Below are positions 23,812-35,800 of a stretch of DNA of 64,000 nucleotides, piece after piece (positions within the stretch are counted from its first letter, which is position 1; every line of letters begins with the position of its first letter). Under the pieces are notes generated by a model. That model was not told where the DNA came from. It saw nothing but the letters and a program-made list of their open reading frames with translations, and did no database searches. The stretch comes from Siphonodentalium dalli (lineage: Eukaryota; Mollusca; Scaphopoda; Gadilida; Siphonodentaliidae): positions 118,343,509-118,407,508 of the forward strand of contig CP136068.1 in NCBI GenBank assembly GCA_032622095.1, in the 5' to 3' direction. Both the position numbers and the translations under genes were made by a program.

Positions 23812-24394
23812 GACGGAGAAATATTGGTGCCTATTGAAGGCGAATTCCTGGAAGTCGATGACAGCCTAGCTTCCCCAGTGATCACACCTTCCGCGTGGTG
23901 CTGGTAACCAGCAGTGCCACGAATGTTGGAAGAAATATAAAAACCTGCAATCATTACAGCAACATTCACGTTCTCATATAAAAGACAAGCCAATGTCGTC
24001 GAGTGATGAATTTGGGGCTCACAGATCCGGCCACCACCATAATGTTCTCTTCGAGAAGTGTGGTGTGTTGTTATCCAGTCTATCCGTGTTCAGACAACAT
24101 TACAAAATACACAACGAAGCCTTAAAACAGTGTTGCCCGTTTGAAGGATGTGGAAAGACATTTATCAAACCAAATCTCTTCCAGTCACACATGAACCGAC
24201 ATACAAAAAGCTATCCACATGTTTGCAGAGGGTGCAACAAAACCTTTAGTTCAAAGGACATCAAAAATCGACACAGCAAGGTTTGCATCGAGGAAGCCAC
24301 ACACACACGTGTACTACATGCAATATATCATTCGTGGATTCGAGTGGACTCCACAAGCACGAAGCATCAGTTCATGTTAATTCCCTGGGACTGA
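23812..24394 (+). pseudogene. C2H2 zinc-finger protein exon, degraded
   Basis: TTTTCAG ends at 23811 and could be an acceptor. An acidic 31-codon frame follows (contains PIEGEFLEVDDS), then a frame change near 23890-23905, after which the zinc-finger frame is open to the stop at 24392. Four fingers are visible. Finger 1 (23915-23977, before the first ATG at 23993) is C-X2-C-X12-H-X3-H. Finger 2 keeps C-X12-H-X3-H, but the first Cys position is Phe (residue 20 from that ATG). Finger 3 (residues 48-70) is C-X4-C-X12-H-X3-H. Finger 4 (78-98) ends in Cys, making it C-X2-C-X12-H-X3-C. The family suggests nucleic-acid binding. The frame change and lost ligand suggest decay, or an exon boundary I have misplaced. 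Confidence 0.6.
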
Positions 24395-25097
24395 ACTTGT
24401 GCCACTGATTGGCCAGTGACAGGTTCAGGTGGCCTGTACCCATGAGTGTTCATGTGTATTCCCTTGGACTGAACGTGTGTTACTGATTGGCCAGTGACAG
24501 GTTCAGGTGGCCTGTAGTGGGGAGGTGTCACAACCGGTACTGTTACTGGCTGTTGGACAACGCGAGTGGCGTGTGCTGCCCATCTGTGTATCACCAGCTC
24601 CCTTGTATAGTACCGTCATTTGTGATAGTCTTACTGGGTTTTCCTGTCCCACCGGTTCGGTCGATCTCACAGTTGGGCCTTCCCGTCAAGTGGCGGTCAT
24701 CGTCACTTGACGGACCTCCTTGCCCCCATGTCAAGCGACTGTTATCGTCCCTGGCATTATAATTATCTTGGCCTGGCATCAGTTCGTGAGTAATGGTCCT
24801 ATGGTAGCCACCATCGCTCGATCTAGGTTTGTTCAATTGCATTAAATCTTCAAACAACCCAAATCGCTGTTCGATGTCAGCCAATTGACTGTCCAGATTA
24901 GCCGTGGTGTGATGGTAGTTACTATCATCACATGATAAGCCGACTGTTCCTCCTGTCCATTGGTGGTTATTATCACTACCGTGGTAATTACTGTTTGGCG
25001 GCTCATATTCTCGTGGGCTTTGGTCCTCCTCTGGAAACCCTTCCCTATAATGGTCAGCCGCATTAGCCCTTTGTTTGTTTAATCTGCTTAAAGGCAC
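24367..25097 (-). pseudogene. Unassigned minus-strand gene remnant A, Asn/Asp/His-rich with PPEPVTGQS repeats
   Basis: The frame 25097-24591 is open for 168 codons without an early ATG. It is rich in Asp, Asn, His, Tyr and Ser and contains a possible coiled-coil heptad stretch (LADIEQRFGLFEDLMQLNK). A second frame, 24594-24367, continues with a proline-rich tail carrying two copies of YRPPEPVTGQSV. The change of frame near 24592 indicates a break or an intron boundary. The 3' end overlaps the opposite-strand zinc-finger exon by about 28 bases. A diverged relative, remnant B, lies just upstream. I do not recognise the family; a mobile-element or viral structural protein is possible but unproven. 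Confidence 0.45.
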
Positions 25098-25539
25098 GTG
25101 CGGCCTTAATTGTCGAAAATATTCATATTTGTTCCAAACACCGTAAACAGAAAAACACTAAAACGCATACAGTTCCGTTCATATATAACCACGACCATCG
25201 CGTAAACAGCATGTTATCATAAAGACCTCTATATTTTACCTAAGCAAGAGCCTGATGGTGTTACAGAAGACAGCACAATACTACTGGCTAATCACACACA
25301 AATGACATAAACGCTCTTTATTAGTTCCATATCAGGTATTCACCAACAAAGAACGCTCTTTATGTTTACCATCATAATATAAACAAACACCAGAAAAGTA
25401 ACTTTTTATGCTTTTGTTTACATAACAATGGTCAAACATATGACCATAACATACTGTTTATGCGATATTTCTTATTTGTATACGGACAAAGTCTATCTAC
25501 ATTTTGATGTTCTTTCTGTTTGTGGCGGTTTTTGACGGG

Positions 25540-26276
25540 TGGAGATATTTTCACAGGATACCCACCGCCAAGGCCAACCGTGTCTTTAAACTCTCCAACA
25601 ACCCAAATCGTTGTTACAGCTCTGCCACTCTATTATTCATTTCATTTTGCCGTGCGACGGTCATCGTCACTGGCCCTATGATTATTATTTGAGTGGCTGT
25701 AGTCATATTTTGTCGTTTGGGTTTCCGATGCGTATTGGCCGTGGTCATAATTAGCAAAGGCCTGTCCCGAGTAATGATCATCATTACTCACAACCGGTCT
25801 GATGTATGGCCATGTGGGGCCCTGTGCATATCCAGTGAGTCATTCTGGGGTTTTATATAAGGATCTTTTGGTCGTATCCCCCCTCTCATCACCCCTGGTC
25901 TTTCGCACTTCAGCAATCAATTTTACTCTTTCCTGAGCATATACGGACAAGTCATTTGTCCTAGTTGAGGGGATAGCCGATACAACTTTGCCGGGGATGG
26001 CTGACTGGATGTCACCATATGTGATATAGGGGCCTCCGAATTTTCCTCGTCGATACTGACTTCCAGTTTTGATAACAAATTTTGCCCCAGAAGAGGTGTG
26101 TATACCTGTCGTCGGACTGTGAACTATTGCTGCCCACTCCCGACTTCCCGCATTGTAGCGTTTATTTATCAGGTCCTCCTCCGGATGAACTATATTGCTA
26201 TTCGGTGTGGCATGGCATAACCCGATTGAACAGTTGGGTCTATGTTCGGTGGAGGAAATTCTTTATACTCTGCCAT
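25540..26276 (-). pseudogene. Unassigned minus-strand gene remnant B, paralogue of remnant A
   Basis: An ATG at 26276-26274 opens a proline-containing N-terminus (MAEYKEFPPP). That frame stops at 26190, while an overlapping frame, open from about 26205, carries on through 25840-25842 (an in-frame TGA) to a stop at 25642-25644. The central part has natural composition: SREWAAIVHS, GAKFVIKTGSQY and a basic helical stretch with ERVKLIAEVRK. The tail is rich in Asp, Asn, His and Tyr. After the stop, 25638-25540 still encodes QRFGLLESLK, the counterpart of QRFGLFEDLM in remnant A. The breaks seen are one frameshift and three stops. No known domain was identified. Confidence 0.45.
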
Positions 26277-26380
26277 TCTGTTTTGTGGACTTGATAGTCA
26301 ATACCATTTTTTTTTTATTCACGACTCCGTGTTTGGTAGCGAAAAAATATGTCGGTATCCTGCAAATTACTTGCATTAGT

Positions 26381-26656
26381 TCATGTCGGCACACATTTTA
26401 TAAGGCCTGAAATGTTCAACAACAAATTTACTGTTTCAGTATCATAACATGCCTGCTGGCATGGCTTAGTGATCTCCACACACGTGTAATTTGCATCAGG
26501 GTCCCATATTAGCTTGAGTGATATTATCTCGCCGACGGCAAGTGTCCGAAATCCACCCAACCACGTGGCTATCGATAGCAAACATTCACATACACCCTTA
26601 GTTGTGCAAAGAGTAACAGAGTAATGGCGAGAGGAAGCACACAAGTCTCCTGACAA
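26381..26656 (-). CDS. Unassigned Cys-containing minus-strand ORF
   Basis: About 91 codons are open with no ATG at the start. The middle reads naturally, with LGGFRTLAVGEIISLKLIW followed by several Cys residues (YTCVEITKPCQQACYD) and NLLLNISGLIKC. The alternation of hydrophobic strands and the LGG...L..GE..SLKL pattern faintly recalls beta-jelly-roll ligands such as TNF or C1q heads, but this is impression only. It lies 105 bases upstream of remnant B on the same strand, a tight spacing for an animal genome. It may be an exon, a viral-type compact gene, or chance. Confidence 0.3.
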   Translation of the reverse strand: MSGDLCASSRHYSVTLCTTKGVCECLLSIATWLGGFRTLAVGEIISLKLIWDPDANYTCVEITKPCQQACYDTETVNLLLNISGLIKCVPT

Positions 26657-26820
26657 CGTTTCGTATGTTTAAAATTTGCTGTGAAACAGATGGCTAACAA
26701 GGCGACAAATAATGGAAAAAACACATAAACATGTCATTCCTTATACATTCAAAACATTCATGTTTCTAAATAAATTGTTTGTCGTAATATTCGCGTCCGC
26801 GGTTAATCAATGTGATTTCT

Positions 26821-27255
26821 GAAGCGCGTCCAACGTTACATGATAACGGGTCCTCGTTACTCGTTGATAATGCTAACTATTCGAATTGCTGGAAACTGGT
26901 TGCTTGGCGGTGGTCGTGTTGTTTATATTTCAATGACATGGATCCCGGCGGTACCTCAACGTCATGAATTGTTCAGATTTGCACGTGATAACATTATTTT
27001 TTGGGTCAATTTGCGTGCAATTTCAGGGTTTTGCAACAACTTTCCTCTTTATACATTAATTGTGGACACGTTGACATCAATTTAGCACCCACAGATTTAG
27101 ACTAATATTGTCCCAAAACACTACGCACACTAAAAGATAGGTAGATTAATTTTAAAGGCCTTTATTCAACGTTTTTCTTGACCAGCCCGAGACAATTTCT
27201 TCACACGGAAGTCGCGTCCGTCGTTACTTATCCGGGTCCTCGTTACACGGATGAC
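26821..27255 (+). repeat. Pair of GGGTCCTCGTTAC direct repeats
   Basis: GCGTCCAACGTTACATGATA then ACGGGTCCTCGTTAC near 26825-26860 recurs as GCGTCCGTCGTTAC then TCCGGGTCCTCGTTAC near 27213-27245. They belong to the same motif family as the inverted flank at 22.95-23.02 kb. Short frames of 75-81 codons over them are not called. Confidence 0.5.
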
Positions 27256-27530
27256 CAGCGTGGTTATATCCCATCAATATCATTGTCTCGATATCATTTG
27301 AGTAAACAATGTTCCATTGTTTCAATTCAACTTCAAGTTCGCGGTAAAATTAAAGTCGCTGACTATATTTCATCCAGCGCATTAAATTTAAAACAAAAGT
27401 CGTGAATTGGCTGAGTGTTTTCTATGTCTGCACATTTCACCGATAATTACAAGGCATGTGTGTGTCGAAATAACGTTTTAAGTTCGAAGAGAATGGGGAT
27501 AACAGTGTGGTGTTTTGTGATTTTGGAAAG
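27205..27530 (+). repeat. Inverted flank motif of the 22.9-27.5 kb region, right
   Basis: This carries GTCGCGTCCGTCGTTAC, CACGGATGACCAGCGTG and, after about 230 unrelated bases, ATAACAGTGTGG and TGTTTTGTGATTTTGG. These match the left flank in opposite orientation. No target-site duplication was found. Confidence 0.5.
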
Positions 27531-27689
27531 GCAAATACCCGTTAATGGGCTCCGCTCTGCCGTCGCCCATTAACTAAATTTGCCACAGTATATTCGTCCT
27601 CTACCTTTCCGATAATTTAAATGCCATTCAAGTGTATATTTCATAAGAAACGGAAAAAATAAAAACCACAAATAGGACGTTTTTTTCAA

Positions 27690-27815
27690 AATGCTCTAGA
27701 AAATTTTCCCCAAAGCGGAAATTTTTTTTTGGATATGTTGTTCCCCAGATTCTGCCCGACAAAATGACACCAAAAACAACTTGTCAACAATTTGTTCTAG
27801 GTTGAGTGATTCAAT
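27690..27815 (-). repeat. Dispersed repeat, minus copy
   Basis: Inverted relative of 19685-19805: on the minus strand it reads CTAGAACAAATTGTTGACAA then TTTTTGGTGTCATTTTGTCG. Here it is not attached to a microsatellite. Confidence 0.65.
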
Positions 27816-28130
27816 GATACAAATTTACAGATGAAACAAAAAACCGGAATATGATTGTCAAAGAGATCTTTTGATTCTTCTCATACTATTTCCACGCGAA
27901 TGTGTCAAACTTATAAAATGTTAGATTTAATATGTCAACGACATCAAGATCTAAATGATTTTTTTGATAAATCATCAGCAGCGGATGTCTAGAATTTGAT
28001 GTCATATATTTCGTGATTGCTTTTTCTGCATGGCACGTGTTAATTTCTAATTGTCCCAACCCACCATCCATTATGTAATTATGGTTGCATCGCAAAAACT
28101 TAATCTTCTAATATATAACAACGAGTTTAT
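27816..28130. other. Intergenic DNA, nothing recognised
   Basis: No coding or repeat signal that I can support. Confidence 0.4.
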
Positions 28131-28139
28131 GACTCGAGT

Positions 28140-29750
28140 CATAATATTCCAGGAGATATTGACCGATCCGTTCACCCCACAGGACCCAACTTCGCCCCAC
28201 TAAAATGTTTCCTTAAGGCCTCCTCTATTTTTAATTCGGTTGTTAAAAAGATAAAAAAAAAATTGTGGCGCAGAGACTCCATACATAATGGCGGCCATTT
28301 TGCTTGATATGCACCAGTTGTCTTTGATTGCCATTATAGTAAATAGAATACCTCATGCCCTATTATTTTTCCACTCCAGTTATTATGCAAATATACAACG
28401 CTTACAAACTAGCCAAAACAAAGATGACGGCCGAAATGTGAAAATTTTATAAATTTTCGACATTTCACCACCTATCGTTTGTCTCTGTGGGAAAACATAG
28501 TCCAGGAGATCGACCCCAAGAAATAACAAATGTTGCTCATTTTGACGGACAAGTGCTATCCAGTCTAATTGTGTAGTAAAATATATGTAGATTACGAAAA
28601 TCCATGATAGCAGTGGTGAATTTGTAGCTTAATTGGCGAAAAACATGTTTTTATTGACCTACCCGACGACCGAAAATAGAAGAATTTTCCGGCGACGTCA
28701 TAGTACTACTAGTATTCCGGGAGCTAATATTGGTACCCTTGCACCCCTTGGGACTTAACTTCTCCCACTCATTTTGTTCCTTATTATGTCCTTCAACTTT
28801 TAAGCAATGTTAACAAGAAAAAAAGTGGCCATATAGACTCAAGACAAAATGGCGTCCATCATGGCCGCTGTTTTTCAGACCAGACTCTAAGTCAGTTTTA
28901 TGCAAATTATAGCGGTAACAATCTTGTAAAATGTATACAAATGTATATATTTTCGTGAAGGTAAGACATAATGTAACTTTTTTGGGGCAAAATTGAACTC
29001 ACCATCCAAGATGGCCACCAAAATGGCCGCCGGAAGTTGAAAATATAACTTTTTTTTACAAATATCTTCTAGATCGATTCATGCTGTCTGGAACTGGTTG
29101 AGTAATGTGACTTTATTTTGTATTTTGTATATTAACTGATCATTGGGGCAATTCAATATGCACTTTTTGGGGTCCTATTACCCCGTCCCTTCCCTCAAAA
29201 ATACGAATTTACAGAATGCGGTATAAAATTTCACACAAAAACATCACAATTGGGATTCTAGTCATATTATAACAAGAAATGAACATAACTTTGTAATGTA
29301 AGTGATGCACATGATTACTTATGAATATTCCAACTCAATGGACCCAAAATTCTTACTTTGGCCAAAATGGCTGCCAAAATGGCTGCCAAAATGGCTGCCA
29401 AAATGGCTGCCAAAATGGCTGCCAAAATATGGAAAATGGTAAATATTGCCCCAGCATGTCATGCAATCCATTACAAGTTGTGGATGATGTACAAAATTGG
29501 CTATTCTGCCTTCTATACATTGAATACTAACATGTCTGATGTACCATGGTTAATTGTTACTATTGTCACCACTGACATCACCAAAAATATTGGACTATTC
29601 TCTCAAAAACTTGACTTTAATATCGGCAAAAATTAACTTTTCATGCTTGGACTATTTTTTTCAATTAAAATGTAACTATCTTTGGGTTGAAAGGTGTTTA
29701 TTGTTTTGATTCATCTTAAATGTGTCACACTGCGGTATTTATAGACCAAA
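28140..29750 (+). repeat. Long dispersed repeat rich in ATGGC motifs, fullest copy
   Basis: It contains TTCCTTATTATGTCCTTCAA, AAGATGGCCACCAAAATGGC, ATTAACTGATCATTGG and TTAAATGTGTCACACTGCGG in order. Parts recur at 40396-40831 (plus), 45095-45770 (minus) and 31979-32036 (minus, the AGTCCAGGAGATCG part). No long frame is present, so it is non-autonomous or a decayed non-coding end of a larger element. At 29362-29421 the 12-mer CCAAAATGGCTG is repeated five times. Confidence 0.75.
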
Positions 29751-30415
29751 TTGTTCGCCTGATTTTGACAGAACTGTATACTCTCATTAAGTAGACATGG
29801 ATAAACGTCTTGTATGTAGCACTGTGTCAGGGCTGAAGTAAAGCAGTTATATAGGGTGGGTGTAATATAGTGTGTCATTTTGACATAATTACACCATGGA
29901 TTAATATATATTTCTATGATAGTTACGATCTGAAATGACTGATATCGAAGTTTATGGTGACCATTCAACGTTTGATGCCATTTGACGGTACGTGTCACGA
30001 AGCTTCGGTAAATTGGATGAAAAATCGCCACAGATTTGGGGTTAACGATGCGAGGTCACATTCTTCACCAGATTTTGACGGAACTGTATAGTCTCATTAA
30101 GTAGAGATCGATAATCTTCTTACATGTATCCCTGTGTCAGAGAGGGGGCAGTTATATAGGGGTGGGTGTAATATAGTGTGTCATTATGACATATTCCTCG
30201 ATGGGTTAATATCGATGCTAATTATGATCTGAAATTATTAATATCCGGGTTTCTGGTCACTATTCAACGTTTGTTATCGCTGCCATATGATGTCCTGTGG
30301 TGGTATATTCCTGGAGTTCTGACACGTCACGAAGCTTCGGTACATGGCACGAATCTTCGGTACATTGGATGAAAAACCGCCACAGGTTTGGGTTTAAGAA
30401 TACATTGTCAATTTG
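29735..30415 (+). repeat. Tandem duplication, period about 330 bp
   Basis: GATTTTGACAGAACTGTATA, CTCATTAAGTAGA, GGGTGGGTGTAATATAGTG, CATTCAACGTTTG and CACGAAGCTTCGGTA occur in this order twice, at 29761-30035 and 30069-30400. The second copy has an internal doubling of CGAAGCTTCGGTACAT. Confidence 0.75.
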
Positions 30416-30419
30416 TTTG

Positions 30420-33340
30420 CCACTGCGCTGGGGGATAAGTACCCAGGGCCACATGATTCTTCTTATTTCGATATTACTGTATACTGTTATTAATAACGAT
30501 ACACCTTGATTAACATCATGCTGAATGAAGCAGTCACAGTATAATTTTCTATTATTGAACATTTAACTTGAATGTCAAGAATAATCGGTACATTCGTGTT
30601 TTTGTTTCGACACCGACTGATTTAAATATAGTAATATATGAATAATAATTAATGTACTGAAGCTTCGTATCTATAGGTTACAAACACCTAATTATTTTCC
30701 ATAGATGACAGTGTTAACTAAAAGTCCCTCCGGCCATGGGTTAAGCCTATTTGAACTTCAAGTGGTCAATTTTTCCTTAGAACGTCATCCGTTGCACCAG
30801 TATGTGACAACAAACGCGCACTTTTCGGTATTTTTTTTCAAACGACAATCTTGCATTTCTACAACTACTCCATTTACTGCATCAGCAGCATGAAAATATC
30901 CAGACCCCTTCCATGTTTCCCTCAATGATAATCAACCAATCAGCAGCCAGATTTTGTTGTTGTGCTGACTCGAGTTTCCCTACACAAATTCAAGAAGCGT
31001 AACTCTATATAATTAGTTGCTTGTAACATATTGTAAAGAAAATCGAACTTTGATCGTGTAAACCGCGCCAATTTTACAAAAACAGCTTTACTGTGATACG
31101 ATAGAAATATAGGAGTCATTGGACATCCTATTATTTCCCAGTGGTCCTTTAACCCACATACCCCGTTTTAAAATTTATTTGGGTAAGAAATAACACCGAT
31201 ACTCTATTCCTGATAACTCTGGAAGCACAGTTTAGTAGAAAGATATTACTATCTCATGTCATGCTTGTCATATACATATATACTGCACAGTGTCGCATGC
31301 CCCATGTCCATCCACTCTCTAATGGGAATATTATGACCACAAATGTGATCACACCCAAAATTCAGGGTTTTAATTTAATTTGTAAAATCCGACTCGCGTG
31401 CATAACGCACATGATAGAAAGGCATATATATAAGTTTTGAAAACAAGTTACGTATATCTACCATACGCCTTAAGGAATTTATCTCATTTTGCATGGTACA
31501 ATGTTTAATTGGATTTGAAATTTGAATTAGACCCCCCTCAACTTAGAAAACAAGTAGAAACCTTCTTAAATCCATTTAAAAACATTGTAGAAGCCAAATT
31601 GTAAATTATTTAACACTATTAAAATAATTAATGGCGAATTTAACCATTAAAATCATACTAAGATGAAATGGTTGCAATTTGGACGATTTTGCATCAAATT
31701 TTTTTTTTTAAATGGTATAAAATTAAAAATAAATTGAAATTCTTCAATTTTTTTTTAGCACGATTAGTTATTTAACATTATTAACACAATTACTATTCAA
31801 CTTAATCACCAAAATCATACTAAAATGAAATGGTTACAAATTGAAAAAATAATTGAAACATTTGGGCTAAAAACGTAGAAAAATGCCCAAAAATCGCAAA
31901 AAAAACAAAGAAGGCTACAAATTTGTTCTTGCTATCATAATTTTTCTTCATTACCATACCTAAAACATTAAAAATAACATGGTCGCAGCTTGTCCGTCAA
32001 TATGAGCAACACTACCTCCCGATCTCCTGGACTAAAGCTTTAAACTGTCGGTGAAATTATTAACCTAACATCCATGCTTAGCAATTTACTCAAATTACCA
32101 CTGGATGCAACATACCTACATTATATAAATCTGAATCTGTATTATCAAAGTTTCCAACTATTGGGAATTCCCGTCGTAACACCATTTATATGGTTGATAA
32201 CTCTCAGCTGATTGCTACATTTCAGTAAAAAAATTAGGTCTAAAAACAACAAATATTACACTTAATACTGTTTGGTATATCAAAGTAGCAGCACAAAATT
32301 CACACTATTTTAGTCGGAAATTTCCAACTATTGTTGTGTCATGCATGAAATGTCCAACGGTTGTACTTTGGGGATCCACCCTTGACACACGTCCCAGGTG
32401 GTAAATATTGCCTTGACTGAAATAGGTTTATGAAAATACTTGAACATGTTGATATATATATTAACTAATTGGGCTATCTCGCGTTGTCAATGCGAATTAG
32501 AATATATTTTTATATGCTTTATGTAAGTACAAAATTTTCATACTAATAGCCTATACATATATACATAATAATTGACTGCATAGTTATATACACGTATACA
32601 TATATATGTTTTAAGAATACCAACGACGAACCATTATCACAACTGTCAACACCCCCACCATGACACAAGCAGCATCACTTTCGAAACAACTATATTAAAT
32701 CAATACAGTGGATATACGATCATCGCAATATAACTTATATAAGCGCATTTGAAATAACGAATACTCATACTGAGTCCGTGCCTCCATAAATCTTATATAT
32801 TTGGTGAAGTTGGCGACACTCTTTGTGTACATTTTACCAACCCCCTTCCCCAAGCTCCAACATTTCTGAAAAGTACCACTTTCTGAACTCTGTATACCAC
32901 TTCATGAGATTCCTCGCGTATACATGTTAATTAAGTGTAAATATGACAATAGCTGAGAATAATCTGTTCTATCAATACACAATTCGAATCATTATTATTA
33001 GTTTATAGGTTTAGATTGTAGACCGTCAATTAACAGCACCATTCAATCACAAACTAATCTTAAAATAAAAGATCGAACGTTTTGTGAGAAAATCAGTTTA
33101 ATGGTAATTGGAATATGATAATTATTCAAGAATGAATTGTTATGCACGAGTAGTGGAAAGGTATCACGGAATATGGGATAACAGCTTATTGACTAAAAGA
33201 CACAATTCAATCAATTATTTATTCACTCAAATCGTCAAATATGACACAATAGAGCTCGGTGGAATACAGTGCATATAATTTCTGTGCACATTACAAAAGT
33301 GGTGCGCGTTGAAAATTACACGATTTTAATGTATTACGTA
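30420..33340. other. AT-rich intergenic DNA with minor repeats
   Basis: A diverged tandem of about 170 bp lies at 31590-31860 (AAAATCATACTAAGATGAAA versus AAAATCATACTAAAATGAAA). The AGTCCAGGAGATCG fragment lies inverted at 31979-32036, and an AACTATTGTTGTGTCATGCA relative of the 12.9 kb repeat lies at 32325-32390. No gene is supported. Confidence 0.55.
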
Positions 33341-33351
33341 TATAGTATGCC

Positions 33352-34016
33352 TCAGGGGTTTTTGAATAAAATCAGGACCCGTCTAAGGAAAATAGATAGG
33401 GTTTTCAAGGTTTTATGTCGTTTACAGTTAAAAAGTTCACTTAATTTGATGGTATTTGGTCGACAATAATAATATTTGTGTATGTAATTGACTCGCAGGT
33501 CTTTTAAACACGGGCATTGCAATATTACGTGGAATTCGTCCCCTATATTTGTACCGCATAGAGTACATAGTCTATCGGAATAATCTGAGTTAATCCATGA
33601 ACCAGATTCGATTGGTAAGTGGTGGTTGCGGGTACGAAATTTCAGAAGTATTTGGACGGTGTCGTTTTTCACGAAAGAGAGGTATTTCTCTTTGGTGAAG
33701 TCGTGTTTTATAATTCTGTAGAAGGCATACTTATTTGAATTACACATTGTACCTCTCCATTCTTGAATGAATTGGTCTTCGAGCCTACACTTGACCGACT
33801 TCTTAAATCTGTCGAGACTAGATAATGTGTGATTGATCCATATACCCCCATTTCAAGTTCATTTAACAGTTTATGCACATTTGCTATCCATGGGTTGTTT
33901 ACGTTAGATGAGTTGTAATAAGTGAGTAATATATAATACAGTATAAATGGTAGCCTATTGCAGTTCATTTGTATAAGTTTTCCCCAGTACGTTAAATTTC
34001 TTAATTTGATTTTCAT
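33352..34016 (-). pseudogene. CR1/Jockey-like LINE C-terminal fragment
   Basis: Two minus-strand frames (34016-33708, then 33747-33352) carry the C-terminal end of a non-LTR retrotransposon ORF2. Seen are YWGKLIQM, the RTRNHHLPIESGSW block and a Cys/His cluster CTLCG...GDEFHVILQC, which matches the cluster in the nearby copy at 35801-36124. The RT core is absent, so the insertion is 5'-truncated. One frameshift lies near 33730. The two copies differ a lot, so they are separate old insertions. There is no microsatellite tail at this 3' end. Confidence 0.75.
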
Positions 34017-34019
34017 AGT

Positions 34020-35270
34020 GATGGGGAATATTCAGACACAGATGGGGACTGAGGCCCAAAATGCCTTCGGAATAAACATTCTCGCTAGTCAATTATATTT
34101 TCCCGCCACCTGTATGGAATATTATATCTGCCGACGATTGGGACGCAATGTTTGACATTCCACAATACAAACCTAGAAATTAAACGAAAAGCATATTTCA
34201 ATTGCTTGCACATATTGCCGTTTCCAAAAAAAAAATCATCTCTTTGTACTAACAATCACTTCATAATATTCTTTGTCAATAGTGTGCATGCACCGAAACA
34301 TGCTTTTGATATCCGATTTCTTTTCATTTGGTAGTGTCATACATTTTTAAAGATTAAGTGCACTTGTAACTTCCACAAATTGTTGTTTGACATTTCCGTT
34401 TTGTGTTACACAAATCTATACCCCGCTAACAGTTATGTCGCCGATATATAATTATATAAAACCTGAGTGTCCAAAAACACAGCAAAGGTCATGCTGGGTA
34501 CCAATAATACCTCTTTCAATCGATGCATTTGTACCAAATACACACCTAAATGTGGCGACATGCAATGACCCCGTCAGCGTTAGTGGTTTCTATGCGCAAT
34601 CGCGCAATTTCATATTGAAATTTACCCTTTGTGCAGCCATCCCTCTATTTGATTTTCAATACCATGATATATATGCCACATATAGCAGCTCTATAATGAC
34701 AAACAAAACAATTCCGTAGCCTCGCTATATTGGTATTAATATACTGTCCCAATCGCTTACTTGGATTTATCTTAGTCTAAAATGCCGTATAATACAATAA
34801 AATAGTTTCATCTCAGCCATCGGGAGAAATGGTCATATACAAAGTTATTCCATTCTTATAATAGTCGCCATTGTAGCAAATTTATGGGAGGCTATTACAA
34901 GATATGTTATTTCGTGATATTATTTTATGTATATATATAACACATAATTTTCGTTATCGGGGGATGCAACATTTTAGAAACCATCGACGAAATTGCAGTG
35001 GTCTTGATGGCTTATTTCGTGGTATGACTAGTTACATGATACAAACGATATATACTACTGGAGTTTTATTTGATATACCGATATGATATGCTTTATTCTG
35101 TGATCCAGTGTACATAAATGGATTATTGAGAAATATGAATGGAGTTAGTATACAATAGATAAATAGAGTGAAAATGGAATATTCATGTATGTACATAATA
35201 TACATATACTCTCGGTTGATACGAAGAACATGTTCATATCATAACATGTTCATATCAGCGGCATTATCAT
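34020..35270. other. AT-rich intergenic DNA between two LINE copies
   Basis: Short open frames of 60-110 codons here show no domain and no splice support. I see nothing else. Confidence 0.5.
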
Positions 35271-35273
35271 TTT

Positions 35274-35783
35274 CTACCACTACCATCCTCGTCGATCACC
35301 ACAACCGCTACTACCACTCTCATCTTCTCAATCATCGTGATCAACATAATCATCTTAATCATCATCATCGTTACCACCATCATATGTACTCACCACCATC
35401 ATCATCATCATCACAACACCACCACCAACACCATCATCATCATTATCAACATCATCATCATAATCATCATCGCTATCATCATCATCATCATCATCATCAT
35501 CAGCATATTCATTTATTATTGTCGTCACCATGTCAATATCATCATCATCCTCATCATCATCATCATCATCATCATCACCATTCTCATCGTCATCATCACC
35601 ATCTCCGTTGCCATCGTCGTGAGATCCATCGTCCCCATCATCGTCATTATCGTCGTCGTATACATCATCATCCAAATCATCATCAACGACAGCAACAACA
35701 ACATCAACAACAACATCATCATCATCAACAACAACAACAACAACACCAACGACAACAACAACAACAAAAACAACAATAAAGCA
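35274..35783. repeat. (CAT)n then (CAA)n compound microsatellite
   Basis: About 400 bases of CAT/CAC/CGT triplets pass into about 100 bases of CAA triplets near 35690-35780. Translations are homopolymeric in every frame. The CAA end adjoins the stop codon of the minus-strand LINE at 35801, so on that strand the element reads stop, then (TTG)n, then (ATG)n. Confidence 0.93.
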
Positions 35784-35800
35784 ATAACAACAATATCACG

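Noticed and set aside
26840-27405. Two plus-strand frames sharing GPRY(S/T)
   Set aside because: The shared residues come from the GGGTCCTCGTTAC direct repeat; the rest of the frames differ and have no domain.
19685-27815. LTR retrotransposon with long terminal repeats at 19.7 and 27.75 kb
   Set aside because: The two copies are inverted, short and diverged; LTRs would be direct repeats, and no gag-pol lies between.
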